Assembly (NCBI RefSeq): GCF_042650605.1
Contig: NZ_JBHSBN010000048.1
Location: 1-19,960 of the forward strand
Length of the DNA stretch: 19,960 nt
DNA from: Micromonospora_J zhanjiangensis
Lineage (GTDB): Bacteria; Actinomycetota; Actinomycetes; Mycobacteriales; Micromonosporaceae
Reading direction: 5' to 3'
Shown: positions 1 to 6,227 of the stretch, piece after piece
Numbering within the stretch: position 1 is the first letter of the stretch
Layout: every line of letters begins with the position of its first letter
Notes under the pieces: generated by a model
Told to the model about the DNA's origin: nothing
What the model saw: only the letters and a program-made list of their open reading frames with translations
Database searches by the model: none
Made by a program: the position numbers and the translations under genes

Positions 1-41
1 AAGCCCTCGGCTACCGCGTCACCCTCGACCTCGCCGCCTAA
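1..41 (+). CDS. 3' end of an unidentified plus-strand gene (partial)
   Basis: The third plus-strand frame reads ALGYRVTLDLAA and then a TAA stop at 39-41. It runs into a hairpin 22 nt later, as a gene end would. Only 12 codons are visible. A short 'LGYxVTLxxAA' ending is reminiscent of the tails of some actinobacterial insertion-sequence transposases, but this is a weak recollection and no function should be assigned. The gene converges on the NUDIX gene. In M. tuberculosis the neighbour at this place (Rv1701, a XerD-type recombinase) lies on the same strand as the NUDIX gene, so gene order appears to change here. Confidence 0.4.
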   Translation, partial: ALGYRVTLDLAA

Positions 42-63
42 CGCACCACCCAACAACACCCAT

Positions 64-86
64 CCCGCGCCGCTTCGCGACGCGGG
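64..86. terminator. Hairpin between convergent genes, probable bidirectional terminator
   Basis: Bases 64-73 pair with 77-86 (nine of ten pairs, one C/A mismatch) around a TTC loop, giving a very GC-rich stem. It lies 22 nt after the stop of the plus-strand gene and 37 nt beyond the stop of the minus-strand NUDIX gene. There is no clear U-tract on the plus side; the minus side continues into a T/G-rich run. GC-rich hairpins without a U-tract are common at actinobacterial gene ends. Confidence 0.5.
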
Positions 87-122
87 ACGCTACCGCACGT
101 CAAGTCACGGTCGATTTTCGAG

Positions 123-719
123 TTAGGGGAGGGGGGCGGTGGGGGGGCGGAGGGGGGTCCAGTTGGTGTCGCGGGCGCGGGCCGCGGCCAGCAGGCCGGC
201 CACGCAGGCCGCGTTGGTGATCTCACCGGCGAGCACCATCGCCACCGCGTCGTCGAGGTCGAAGCGGTGGACCTGCATCGTGGCCTCCTCGCCGCTGCGC
301 TCGTGCCGCCGATCCGGCGGCACGTCGGACAGCTCGCGGGCCAGGAAGATCCTGATCCGCTCGTCGGAGTAACCGGGCGAGGTGTGCATGTCCACCAGCA
401 GGTCGAGCCGGCCGGCCAGCAGATCGACCTCCTCGGCCAGTTCCCGGCGGGCGGCGTCCGGCAGCTCCTCCCCCGCCTTGTCGATCAGTCCGGCCGGAAG
501 CTCCCAGATGGCGCGGCCGAGCGGGTGCCGGTACTGCCGGACCAGCACCACCTGCCCGGCGTCGTCCAGCGCCACCACGCCCACCGCGCCGACGTGGCGG
601 ACGTAGTCACGCTCCGCGACGGAGCCGCCCGGCATGGTCACCTCGTCGGTGAAGACCGAGAACAGCGGACCGCTGAACCTCTCCCGGTGCGAACGCACCT
701 CGAAGGCGTGGTCGCTCAT
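123..719 (-). CDS. NUDIX hydrolase, ADP-ribose/ADP-sugar pyrophosphatase-like (Rv1700-like)
   Basis: 198 residues. It probably hydrolyses ADP-ribose or a related nucleoside diphosphate sugar to AMP plus sugar phosphate in the cytosol, inferred from family and from its place next to pyrG. The N-terminal strand region (about 1-40) and the stretch VVLVRQYRHPLGRAIWELPAG (57-77) are typical of the ADP-ribose pyrophosphatase branch. The Nudix box spans about 77-100 with catalytic-type residues E84, R92, E93, E96 and E97. Two departures from the textbook box GX5EX7REUXEEXGU are visible: one extra residue between G77 and E84, and D99 where the second glycine is usual. The ATG at 719 was chosen because a GGAGG Shine-Dalgarno sequence lies six bases upstream (726-730). 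A longer in-frame start at 785 would read through repeat DNA. It is downstream of pyrG and is linked to it by two overlapping mini-ORFs. Confidence 0.9.
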   Translation of the reverse strand: MSDHAFEVRSHRERFSGPLFSVFTDEVTMPGGSVAERDYVRHVGAVGVVALDDAGQVVLVRQYRHPLGRAIWELPAGLIDKAGEELPDAARRELAEEVDLLAGRLDLLVDMHTSPGYSDERIRIFLARELSDVPPDRRHERSGEEATMQVHRFDLDDAVAMVLAGEITNAACVAGLLAAARARDTNWTPLRPPTAPLP

Positions 720-754
720 GCCTGTCCTCCACTTCGCTCGCCGCGCTCGCTCAT
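716..754 (-). other. 12-codon mini-ORF ending on the NUDIX start (ATGA overlap)
   Basis: On the minus strand an ATG at 754 opens MSERGERSGGQA and ends at a TGA (718-716) that overlaps the NUDIX ATG as ATGA. Its own start is preceded by GGAGG six bases upstream (minus strand, in the CGGAGGGCCGGC stretch). It is built largely from a copy of a short repeat. It may be translated to carry ribosomes from pyrG to the NUDIX gene, or it may be a chance product of the repeat. The geometry is seen directly; translation is inference. Confidence 0.35.
726..730 (-). promoter_or_regulatory. Ribosome binding site of the NUDIX gene
   Basis: GGAGG on the minus strand, six bases before the ATG at 719. It decides this start over the longer in-frame one at 785. 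The same bases are the Gly-Gly codons of the 12-codon mini-ORF that ends on the NUDIX start codon. Confidence 0.75.
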
Positions 755-761
755 GCCGGCC
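733..761. repeat. Short dispersed repeat, copy 1
   Basis: Matches copy 2 (813-841) at 27 of 29 positions. Read on the minus strand, it carries CATGAGCGAGCG followed by GGCGAGCGAA. I recall GAGCGAGCG-type elements as frequent around gene ends in Micromonosporaceae genomes; this is from memory, not a search. It contains the start codon of the 12-codon mini-ORF. Confidence 0.7.
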
Positions 762-834
762 CTCCGCTTCGCTCCGGGCCGCCATGTGGCACGACCGCGC
801 TGAACCGAACGATTCGCTCGCTGCGCTCGCTCAT
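751..834 (-). other. 27-codon mini-ORF joining pyrG to the next mini-ORF (ATGA overlaps at both ends)
   Basis: The ATG at 834 overlaps the pyrG stop (TGA 833-831) as ATGA. The 27-residue frame begins MSERSERIVRF and ends SGGPA, and its TGA (753-751) overlaps the ATG of the following 12-codon ORF. Start and end resemble those of the 12-codon ORF (MSERxER...SGGxA), as if one was derived from the other. No known protein is recognised. A role as a coupling leader is inference. Confidence 0.3.
758..780. repeat. Imperfect inverted repeat between pyrG and the NUDIX gene
   Basis: GGCCC at 758-762 faces GGGCC at 776-780, and inside them GC pairs with GC around TTC, leaving a three-base mismatch. It lies between the two repeat copies, inside the 27-codon mini-ORF. 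It could fold in RNA, but the pairing is broken and no U-tract follows. Confidence 0.35.
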
Positions 835-841
835 GACGGCC
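813..841. repeat. Short dispersed repeat, copy 2 (spans the pyrG stop codon)
   Basis: Second copy of the 733-761 element, with minus-strand CATGAGCGAGCG followed by CAGCGAGCGAA. It overlaps the last three codons of pyrG and supplies both its TGA stop and the overlapping ATG of the 27-codon mini-ORF. Confidence 0.7.
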
Positions 842-2606
842 GGACCGCGCCGTTCTGGCCGGCCCGCTCCCCCGGCCGCTCGGCACCGGACAGCAGGGCC
901 TCCGCCGCGTCGTCCGGCTCGGCCGCCGACCGGCGACCCACCGGCAGCTGGTCGGACTCGGAGTAGGTGACCACGGCGGCGACGAAGGCGGCGAACAGCG
1001 GGTGCGGCCGGGTGGGGCGGCTCTTCAGCTCGGGATGCGCCTGGGTGGCCACGAAGAACGGGTGCCGCTCCCGGTCCAGCTCGACGAATTCGACCAGCCG
1101 GCCGTCCGGGGAGGTGCCGCTGATTCGCAGGCCGGCCTTGGCCAGCGCGTCCCGGTAGGCGTTGTTCACCTCGTACCGGTGCCGGTGCCGCTCGCTGACC
1201 TCGGTGGTCCCGTACGCCTCGGCGACGATCGACCCCTCGGTCAGCCGGGCCGGGTACGCGCCCAGGCGCATCGTGCCGCCCAGGTCACCCTTGCCGGCGA
1301 CGATCTCCTCCTGGTCGGCCATGGTGGCGATGACCGGGTGCCGGGCGTCCTCGTCGAACTCCAGCGAGTCGGCGCCGTCCAGCCCGGCCAGGTCGCGGGC
1401 CACCTCGATGGTCATGCACTGCAGGCCGAGGCACAGGCCGAGGATCGGTACGCCGTTCTCCCGGGCGTACCGGGCCGCGCCGACCTTGCCCTCGATGCCG
1501 CGTACCCCGAAGCCGCCCGGGATCACGACGCCGTCCACGCCGGCCAGCGCGGACGCCGCCCCGGCCGGGGTGGTGCACTCGTCGCTGGGCACCCAGCGCA
1601 GCTCGACCCGGGCCCGGTGGCCGAACCCGGCCGCCCGGATCGCCTCGCTCACCGAGAGGTACGCGTCGGGCAGGTCGACGTACTTGCCCACCAGGGCCAC
1701 CCGCACGGTGTGCTGCGGCTGGTGCACCCGTTCCAGCAGGTCGTCCCAGCTGGTCCAGTCCACGTCCCGGAAGGACAGTCCGAGCCGGCGGACCACGTAC
1801 GCGTCCAGCCCCTCCCGGTGCAGCACCTTCGGGATGTCGTAGATGCTCGGCGCGTCCGGGGCGGCGATGACGGCCTCCCGGTCCACGTCGCAGTAGAGCG
1901 ACAGCTTGTGCTTGAGCTTGTCCGGGATCTCCCGGTCCGACCGGCAGACGATGGCGTCCGGCTGGATACCGATGTTGCGCAGCTGGGCGACCGAGTGCTG
2001 GGTCGGCTTGGTCTTCAGCTCGCCCGACGGCGCCAGGTAGGGCACCAGCGACACGTGCAGGTAGAAGCAGTTGTCCCGGCCGAGGTCGTGGCGGACCTGG
2101 CGGATCGCCTCCAAAAACGGCAGCGACTCGATGTCGCCCACCGTGCCGCCGACCTCGGTGATCACCACGTCCGGCGTACGCCCGGCCTCGTCGGCGTCCG
2201 CCATGGCCAGGATCCGGGCCTTGATCTCGTTGGTGATGTGCGGGATCACCTGGACCGTGTCGCCGAGGTACTCGCCGCGCCGCTCCTTGGCGATCACCTC
2301 GGAGTAGATCTGTCCGGTGGTGACGTTCGCCTTGCCGGACAGGTTCCGGTCGAGGAACCGCTCGTAGTGGCCGACGTCCAGGTCGGTCTCGGCCCCGTCC
2401 TCGGTGACGAACACCTCACCGTGCTGGAACGGGTTCATCGTGCCGGGGTCCACGTTGAGGTACGGGTCCAGCTTCTGCATCACCACCCGAAGTCCCCGGG
2501 AGGTGAGCAGATTGCCCAGGCTGGAGGCGGTCAGGCCCTTACCCAGCGAGGAGGCGACGCCCCCGGTGACGAAGATGTGCCTGGTCGTCCGTGCTGTTGG
2601 GCCCAA
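831..2606 (-). CDS. pyrG: CTP synthase
   Basis: 591 residues. It makes CTP from UTP, ATP and glutamine, the last step of pyrimidine nucleotide synthesis, in the cytosol. The synthetase domain starts with the P-loop region VTGGVASSLGKG (13-24) and includes KLDPYLNVDPGTMNPFQHGE. The class I glutaminase domain has the nucleophile C392 in GLCLGLQC and the H524/E526 pair in HPE. The C-terminus carries a low-complexity tail of about 40 residues (from TYSESDQLP onward) beyond the glutaminase fold. The TTG at 2606 is preferred: GGGAG lies six bases upstream and the protein then begins MGPTARTTRHIF, in register with actinobacterial homologues. Another TTG at 2657 would add 17 residues and overlap the upstream stop. 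The preceding gene ends 47 bp upstream, so pyrG is probably its co-transcribed neighbour. Confidence 0.98.
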   Translation of the reverse strand: MGPTARTTRHIFVTGGVASSLGKGLTASSLGNLLTSRGLRVVMQKLDPYLNVDPGTMNPFQHGEVFVTEDGAETDLDVGHYERFLDRNLSGKANVTTGQIYSEVIAKERRGEYLGDTVQVIPHITNEIKARILAMADADEAGRTPDVVITEVGGTVGDIESLPFLEAIRQVRHDLGRDNCFYLHVSLVPYLAPSGELKTKPTQHSVAQLRNIGIQPDAIVCRSDREIPDKLKHKLSLYCDVDREAVIAAPDAPSIYDIPKVLHREGLDAYVVRRLGLSFRDVDWTSWDDLLERVHQPQHTVRVALVGKYVDLPDAYLSVSEAIRAAGFGHRARVELRWVPSDECTTPAGAASALAGVDGVVIPGGFGVRGIEGKVGAARYARENGVPILGLCLGLQCMTIEVARDLAGLDGADSLEFDEDARHPVIATMADQEEIVAGKGDLGGTMRLGAYPARLTEGSIVAEAYGTTEVSERHRHRYEVNNAYRDALAKAGLRISGTSPDGRLVEFVELDRERHPFFVATQAHPELKSRPTRPHPLFAAFVAAVVTYSESDQLPVGRRSAAEPDDAAEALLSGAERPGERAGQNGAVRPS

Positions 2607-2612
2607 GGCCTG

Positions 2613-2617
2613 CTCCC
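2613..2617 (-). promoter_or_regulatory. Ribosome binding site deciding the TTG start of pyrG
   Basis: GGGAG on the minus strand, six bases before the TTG at 2606. No comparable sequence stands before the alternative TTG at 2657, which lies in the last codons of the upstream gene. Confidence 0.6.
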
Positions 2618-2653
2618 GTGGTCGTCCGTTGCGGTCGTGCAGACCGGCGACGA

Positions 2654-5011
2654 TCAAGCGAAGTGATCACGCGATCCACGGGATTCCACGGTAACACCTC
2701 CGCCGGCCCGCGCATCGGCCACCTGGGCAGCCGAGCGGTCCGTCATCGCCTCGACACTGTCGGTGTCCACCACCGGGGGCCCCGCCGCCGGGATCGGACC
2801 GTCCGTGGGCGGACCCGGTGCGGCCGGATGCCGGTCGGCACCGTCCGGGGCCCGGTCGGCCGGGCCGGTCCGGCCGGCCCGCTCGGCCGGTGGGCCGTCC
2901 GGGCGGGCCGGCGGCGCCGGCTGGGTGCGGTCGGCGGCATGGTCCAGCACCCGCAGCGCCGCCAGCGCCGCCAGCGGTACGGCCAGCGCCGCGGCGGCAC
3001 CGGCCACGTTCAACGCCGAACCGGCGAGCAGCCCACCGATCAGCGAGGCGACCACGATACCGGCCATCCCGGCCCGGACCGCCGGATAGATGCCGAACAG
3101 GCGTTTCAGCCCACCCCAGGGCTGGAGCAGGGCGAACCACACCAGCACGGCCCCGACCAGCGCCAGCACCGTCAACGAGCTGCCGGTCAGGGCCTGCAGG
3201 TTGGCCGCGCCGGACCGGTGCACGGTCAGGCCGCTCGTGCCGTCGCCCACCGCGCTGAGGAACCGGCCCAGGCTGCCCCGCTCCGGCGCCGGGCGGCGCA
3301 GGTCGATGACGGCGAAGCCGATGGTCACCGTCAGCCCCGCCAGCGACGCCCAGGCCAGCCGGCCGAGGGTCAGCCAACCGCCGGTGCTCAGCGCGGCGGC
3401 GATGCTCACCCCGGCGGTGAGCGCGACCGCCCCCACCGGGTCCGCGCCCAGGTACGGGCTGCCGACCATCGCCACGCCGATGCCACCGAGCACGACGATC
3501 ACGGCCGGCCGCCACTGCCGGCGGACCAGCTGGGCCAGGCACGCGGCGGTCAGCAGGATCCCGGCGATGAAGACGCCCAGCCCGACCGTGCCGAGCCCGG
3601 CGAACCGGCCGCCCTCCAGGGCGGAGTAGCCGGCCACCCCGTTGAGCTGCAGCCGGGCCCCGGTCAGCACATCGGCGCCGACGATGAGCGCCGCCAGACC
3701 GGAAGCCATCGCCATCGGGCCGAGCGTGGTGGCGTACCGGCGGGACAGCCGTACCGCGGCGGTGGCCAGGCCGAGCACCACGGCCGCGACGGCGGCGAAG
3801 TAGAGCCCGGCGTGGCCGCCGCGCCACCACGGCACCGCGTCGGCGACCAGGGCGGACGGTATCGCCAGGGCGGCCGCGATAAGCAGCACCTCCACCGTCG
3901 CCACCACCCGGCGGGGCACCTGCCGACCGGTCGGGCCGGCGGGCGGCCGGGCCCGCCGCAGCAGCGGCACCACCGCCACCGCGAGCAGCAGTTGCAGGGC
4001 CGCCAGCAGGCCGAAGAAGAAGCGGGCGACCCGCCGTTGCGCCCCCGCCTCCCGGTCCGCGTCGGCGGGTCCGGCGATGGCGGCGGGCAGATCCGCCGGC
4101 CGCCCGTGCACGGCGATCGCCGCCTTGCCGGCGAACAACCGCTGCGGGGCCGGCCGGCCGAGCGCCGCGAGCGCGGTCGGTGCCAGGTCGATGAGCTGGA
4201 CGTAGCCGTCGCGACCGGTGCTGGCCGAGGTCAGCCAGCCGCGCTCCCAACCGGGTCCGTCGGCCACCGCGACGTGCAGCCGCGAGGTCTGGTCGGTGTC
4301 GGCGAGGCCGGCCACCATGACCAGTGACCGGTCCGGTCGGGCCGCGAGCACCCGGGCCAGTGCGGCGTCGGCCCGCCGGGCGGCGGCGGCCCGGCCGACC
4401 GGATCGTCGCCCGCGACCGTGCCGAGGTCGACGATGCTCAGCACGCAGGAGGCGAGCAGGTCCCGCGGGTCCGCCGGCAGGGTCGGCTCGTACCGGTCCA
4501 CCCGGCCGAACGGGCGGGCCGCGGCCACCGCCGCGCCGGTGCCGACCGCCACGGTGCAGCGGACCGATTCGGCCAACGCGCCGGGCATCGCGCCCCAGGG
4601 CATCTTGTCGCTGTTGTCGAGGACCACATTGCGCTGGTCGGGCAGGTTCGCGCCGATGCCGTCCGGCTGCTCGACGGGGACCTTCGGCGCGGGGCAGGCC
4701 CCGGTGACCGGGGAGGTGCCCCGGCGCGCGTAGTTCCCGGCGCCCAGGGTCAGCCAGCCGTCGACCGGGCAGGTCGGCTGGCGGGCGGACCGGACCGACA
4801 GCGAACCGATCGAGCCCTGCTCGGCCATCCGCCACAGGTTCGGGGTGCCGGTGGGCGAGATGTCGTCCCACCGCAGACCGGGCACGCCGGCCAGCACGAC
4901 GTAGTCGACCTTGCCGTCCGGGGTGCCCGGGGCGGGCCGGACGACCAGCGCGGCCACCCCGGTCACCACGACCACGGCGGTGAGCAGGATCGGCACGAAC
5001 CGGCGCAGCAT
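2654..5011 (-). CDS. Polytopic membrane protein with an alkaline-phosphatase-fold extracytoplasmic domain
   Basis: 785 residues. A signal-anchor helix (about 6-26) is followed by an extracytoplasmic domain (about 35-320) whose opening VDYVVLAGVPGLRWDD and later PTCPVDGWLTLGAGNYA follow the alkaline phosphatase/sulfatase superfamily pattern. About eleven membrane helices follow (325-690) and then a Pro/Gly/Asp-rich, probably disordered tail (690-785). Members of this superfamily act on phosphate or sulfate esters or transfer phospho-groups to envelope polymers. Here the usual metal-binding Asp of the first strand motif (xxDGLR) is replaced by P44, and the later 'DHG'-type motif is not clear (AGLADTDQT), so catalysis is uncertain. 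The ATG at 5011 overlaps the stop of the glycosyltransferase gene by one base (TGATG), implying coupled translation. The frame stays open far upstream, but that part overlaps the glycosyltransferase and gives non-protein-like sequence. Function is not established; an envelope role is inferred from neighbours. Confidence 0.85.
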   Translation of the reverse strand: MLRRFVPILLTAVVVVTGVAALVVRPAPGTPDGKVDYVVLAGVPGLRWDDISPTGTPNLWRMAEQGSIGSLSVRSARQPTCPVDGWLTLGAGNYARRGTSPVTGACPAPKVPVEQPDGIGANLPDQRNVVLDNSDKMPWGAMPGALAESVRCTVAVGTGAAVAAARPFGRVDRYEPTLPADPRDLLASCVLSIVDLGTVAGDDPVGRAAAARRADAALARVLAARPDRSLVMVAGLADTDQTSRLHVAVADGPGWERGWLTSASTGRDGYVQLIDLAPTALAALGRPAPQRLFAGKAAIAVHGRPADLPAAIAGPADADREAGAQRRVARFFFGLLAALQLLLAVAVVPLLRRARPPAGPTGRQVPRRVVATVEVLLIAAALAIPSALVADAVPWWRGGHAGLYFAAVAAVVLGLATAAVRLSRRYATTLGPMAMASGLAALIVGADVLTGARLQLNGVAGYSALEGGRFAGLGTVGLGVFIAGILLTAACLAQLVRRQWRPAVIVVLGGIGVAMVGSPYLGADPVGAVALTAGVSIAAALSTGGWLTLGRLAWASLAGLTVTIGFAVIDLRRPAPERGSLGRFLSAVGDGTSGLTVHRSGAANLQALTGSSLTVLALVGAVLVWFALLQPWGGLKRLFGIYPAVRAGMAGIVVASLIGGLLAGSALNVAGAAAALAVPLAALAALRVLDHAADRTQPAPPARPDGPPAERAGRTGPADRAPDGADRHPAAPGPPTDGPIPAAGPPVVDTDSVEAMTDRSAAQVADARAGGGVTVESRGSRDHFA

Positions 5012-6168
5012 CAGCCCCGCCCCACCGGTGAGCCGGTCTCCCGGCCGGTGGGCCGGGGTGGCGCCAGTTCGGCGTAGACCGCGGCGACCGCCGCCACGGT
5101 GTCCGCCTCGGTCGGCCAGGTCGCCGCCCGTTCCACGCCCCGGCGGGCCAGGCCGGCCAGGGCGGTCGGATCGGCGAGCAGGTCCCGGACCGCCCGGTCG
5201 ACCGCGTCCACGTCGCCGGGCGGTACCGGCACGGCCGCGTCCCCGACCAGGTCGGGCAGCCCGCCGACCGCGGTCGCCACCAGCGGTACGCCGGCCCGCA
5301 GCGCCTCCTGGGCGAACAGTTGCCGGGCCTCCCAGTCGCTGGTCACCACGGCCAGGTCCGCCCCGGCGAGCAGGTCGGCCACGTCGGTGCGGTGCCCGAG
5401 CAGGGTCACCGGGGCCCGGGCCGCGGAGATCCGGGCGGCCAGTTGCAGGTAGCTGGGCCCGCTGCCGGCGATCACCACGACCGGGCGGGGCTCCAGGTCC
5501 CGCCACCGGGCGGCGGCGTCGATGAGGATGTCGTACCGCTTCTGCGGGTGCAGGCGGCCGACCGAGAGGATCAACGGCTGCCGGGGTCCGACGCCGAACT
5601 CGGCCCGGACGGCCGCCCGGCCGCGCCGGGACGCCGGCAGGGTCGGCGCCGCGACCGGGCCGGGTCGGGCGTCCCGCGCACCCGCCGCGGCGGCCCGCTC
5701 GACCAGGTCCGCCGAGGCCCCCAGCGCGACCGTGGTACGGCGGGCGACCACCCGCTCGGCCAGCCGGGACAACCGTCCGCGCAGCCCGGTCGCCAGTACC
5801 GCGTTGTGCCAGGTGACAACCAGCGGCTGGGTACGCCGGGCGAGCGCGGCCACCAGACCGGCCCGTAACCCGTGGGCGTGCACCAGGTCGACCGGCCCGG
5901 CGAGCACCCGGCGCAGCGCGGTGACCGCGGCGGCGTCCGCCACGGTGGGGCTGGCCGGGATCTCGACCGGCACGAACCCGGCACCGACCGCGGTGAAGTC
6001 GAACTGCTCCTGGGTGGCGGCCGGGCCGCAGACGGTCACCGAGGCACCGCCGGCCACCAGCCCCCGGGCGAGCGAGGTGACGTGCTGACCGACGCCGCCC
6101 GTGCTGGAGGCGAGGACCAGGACCACCGCTCCGGTCCAGCCGGTTGCCGGTTCGCTGCTCGCGCTCAC
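5011..6168 (-). CDS. GT4-family glycosyltransferase
   Basis: 385 residues, a GT-B fold glycosyltransferase that moves a sugar from a nucleotide donor to an unknown acceptor at the cytoplasmic side. The N-terminal domain has the glycine loop GGVGQH (24-29) and VHAHGLRAG (96-104). The C-terminal donor domain has SVGRLHPQKRYD (202-213; R205 and K210 would contact phosphates) and the EX7E motif E280/E288 in DWEARQLFAQEALRAG. No membrane helix is visible. The GTG at 6168 follows AAGGAG with an 11-base gap, slightly long. The stop overlaps the start of the next gene by one base, and murJ ends 39 bp upstream, so it sits in the envelope gene run. Donor and acceptor cannot be read from the sequence. 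Peptidoglycan MurG belongs to another family, so this is not MurG. Confidence 0.92.
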   Translation of the reverse strand: MSASSEPATGWTGAVVLVLASSTGGVGQHVTSLARGLVAGGASVTVCGPAATQEQFDFTAVGAGFVPVEIPASPTVADAAAVTALRRVLAGPVDLVHAHGLRAGLVAALARRTQPLVVTWHNAVLATGLRGRLSRLAERVVARRTTVALGASADLVERAAAAGARDARPGPVAAPTLPASRRGRAAVRAEFGVGPRQPLILSVGRLHPQKRYDILIDAAARWRDLEPRPVVVIAGSGPSYLQLAARISAARAPVTLLGHRTDVADLLAGADLAVVTSDWEARQLFAQEALRAGVPLVATAVGGLPDLVGDAAVPVPPGDVDAVDRAVRDLLADPTALAGLARRGVERAATWPTEADTVAAVAAVYAELAPPRPTGRETGSPVGRG

Positions 6169-6179
6169 CGCGACAGGGT

Positions 6180-6185
6180 CTCCTT
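6180..6185 (-). promoter_or_regulatory. Ribosome binding site of the GT4 gene
   Basis: AAGGAG on the minus strand, 11 bases before the GTG at 6168. It lies directly after the hairpin at 6191-6206, so folding of that hairpin could affect access to it. Confidence 0.5.
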
Positions 6186-6190
6186 CCCGT

Positions 6191-6227
6191 GGTCCCGTCC
6201 GGGACCGTCACCGTCCCGTCCGGGACC
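6191..6227. repeat. Two tandem hairpins at the murJ/GT4 junction
   Basis: The 15-base unit GTCCCGTCCGGGACC occurs at 6192-6206 and again at 6213-6227, a period of 21 bases. Each unit is self-complementary (GTCCC/GGGAC, with a sixth G-C pair in the first) around a four-base loop. The second overlaps the last codons of murJ; the first lies between the murJ stop (6208) and the ribosome binding site of the glycosyltransferase. There is no U-tract, so it may act in transcript stability or translation rather than full termination. Confidence 0.65.

Noticed and set aside
720..785. NUDIX start at 785
   Set aside because: It would add 22 Arg/Glu-rich residues from repeat DNA, and GGAGG stands at the right distance from the ATG at 719.
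1002..2666. 554-codon plus-strand frame opposite pyrG
   Set aside because: Antisense shadow of pyrG with Val/Gln/Gly/His-rich composition and no recognisable domain.
6148..6168. Third copy of the GAGCGAGCG-type repeat at the glycosyltransferase start
   Set aside because: Minus-strand GTGAGCGCGAGCAGCGAA is similar, but the order of bases differs and it codes for the ordinary N-terminus MSASSE.
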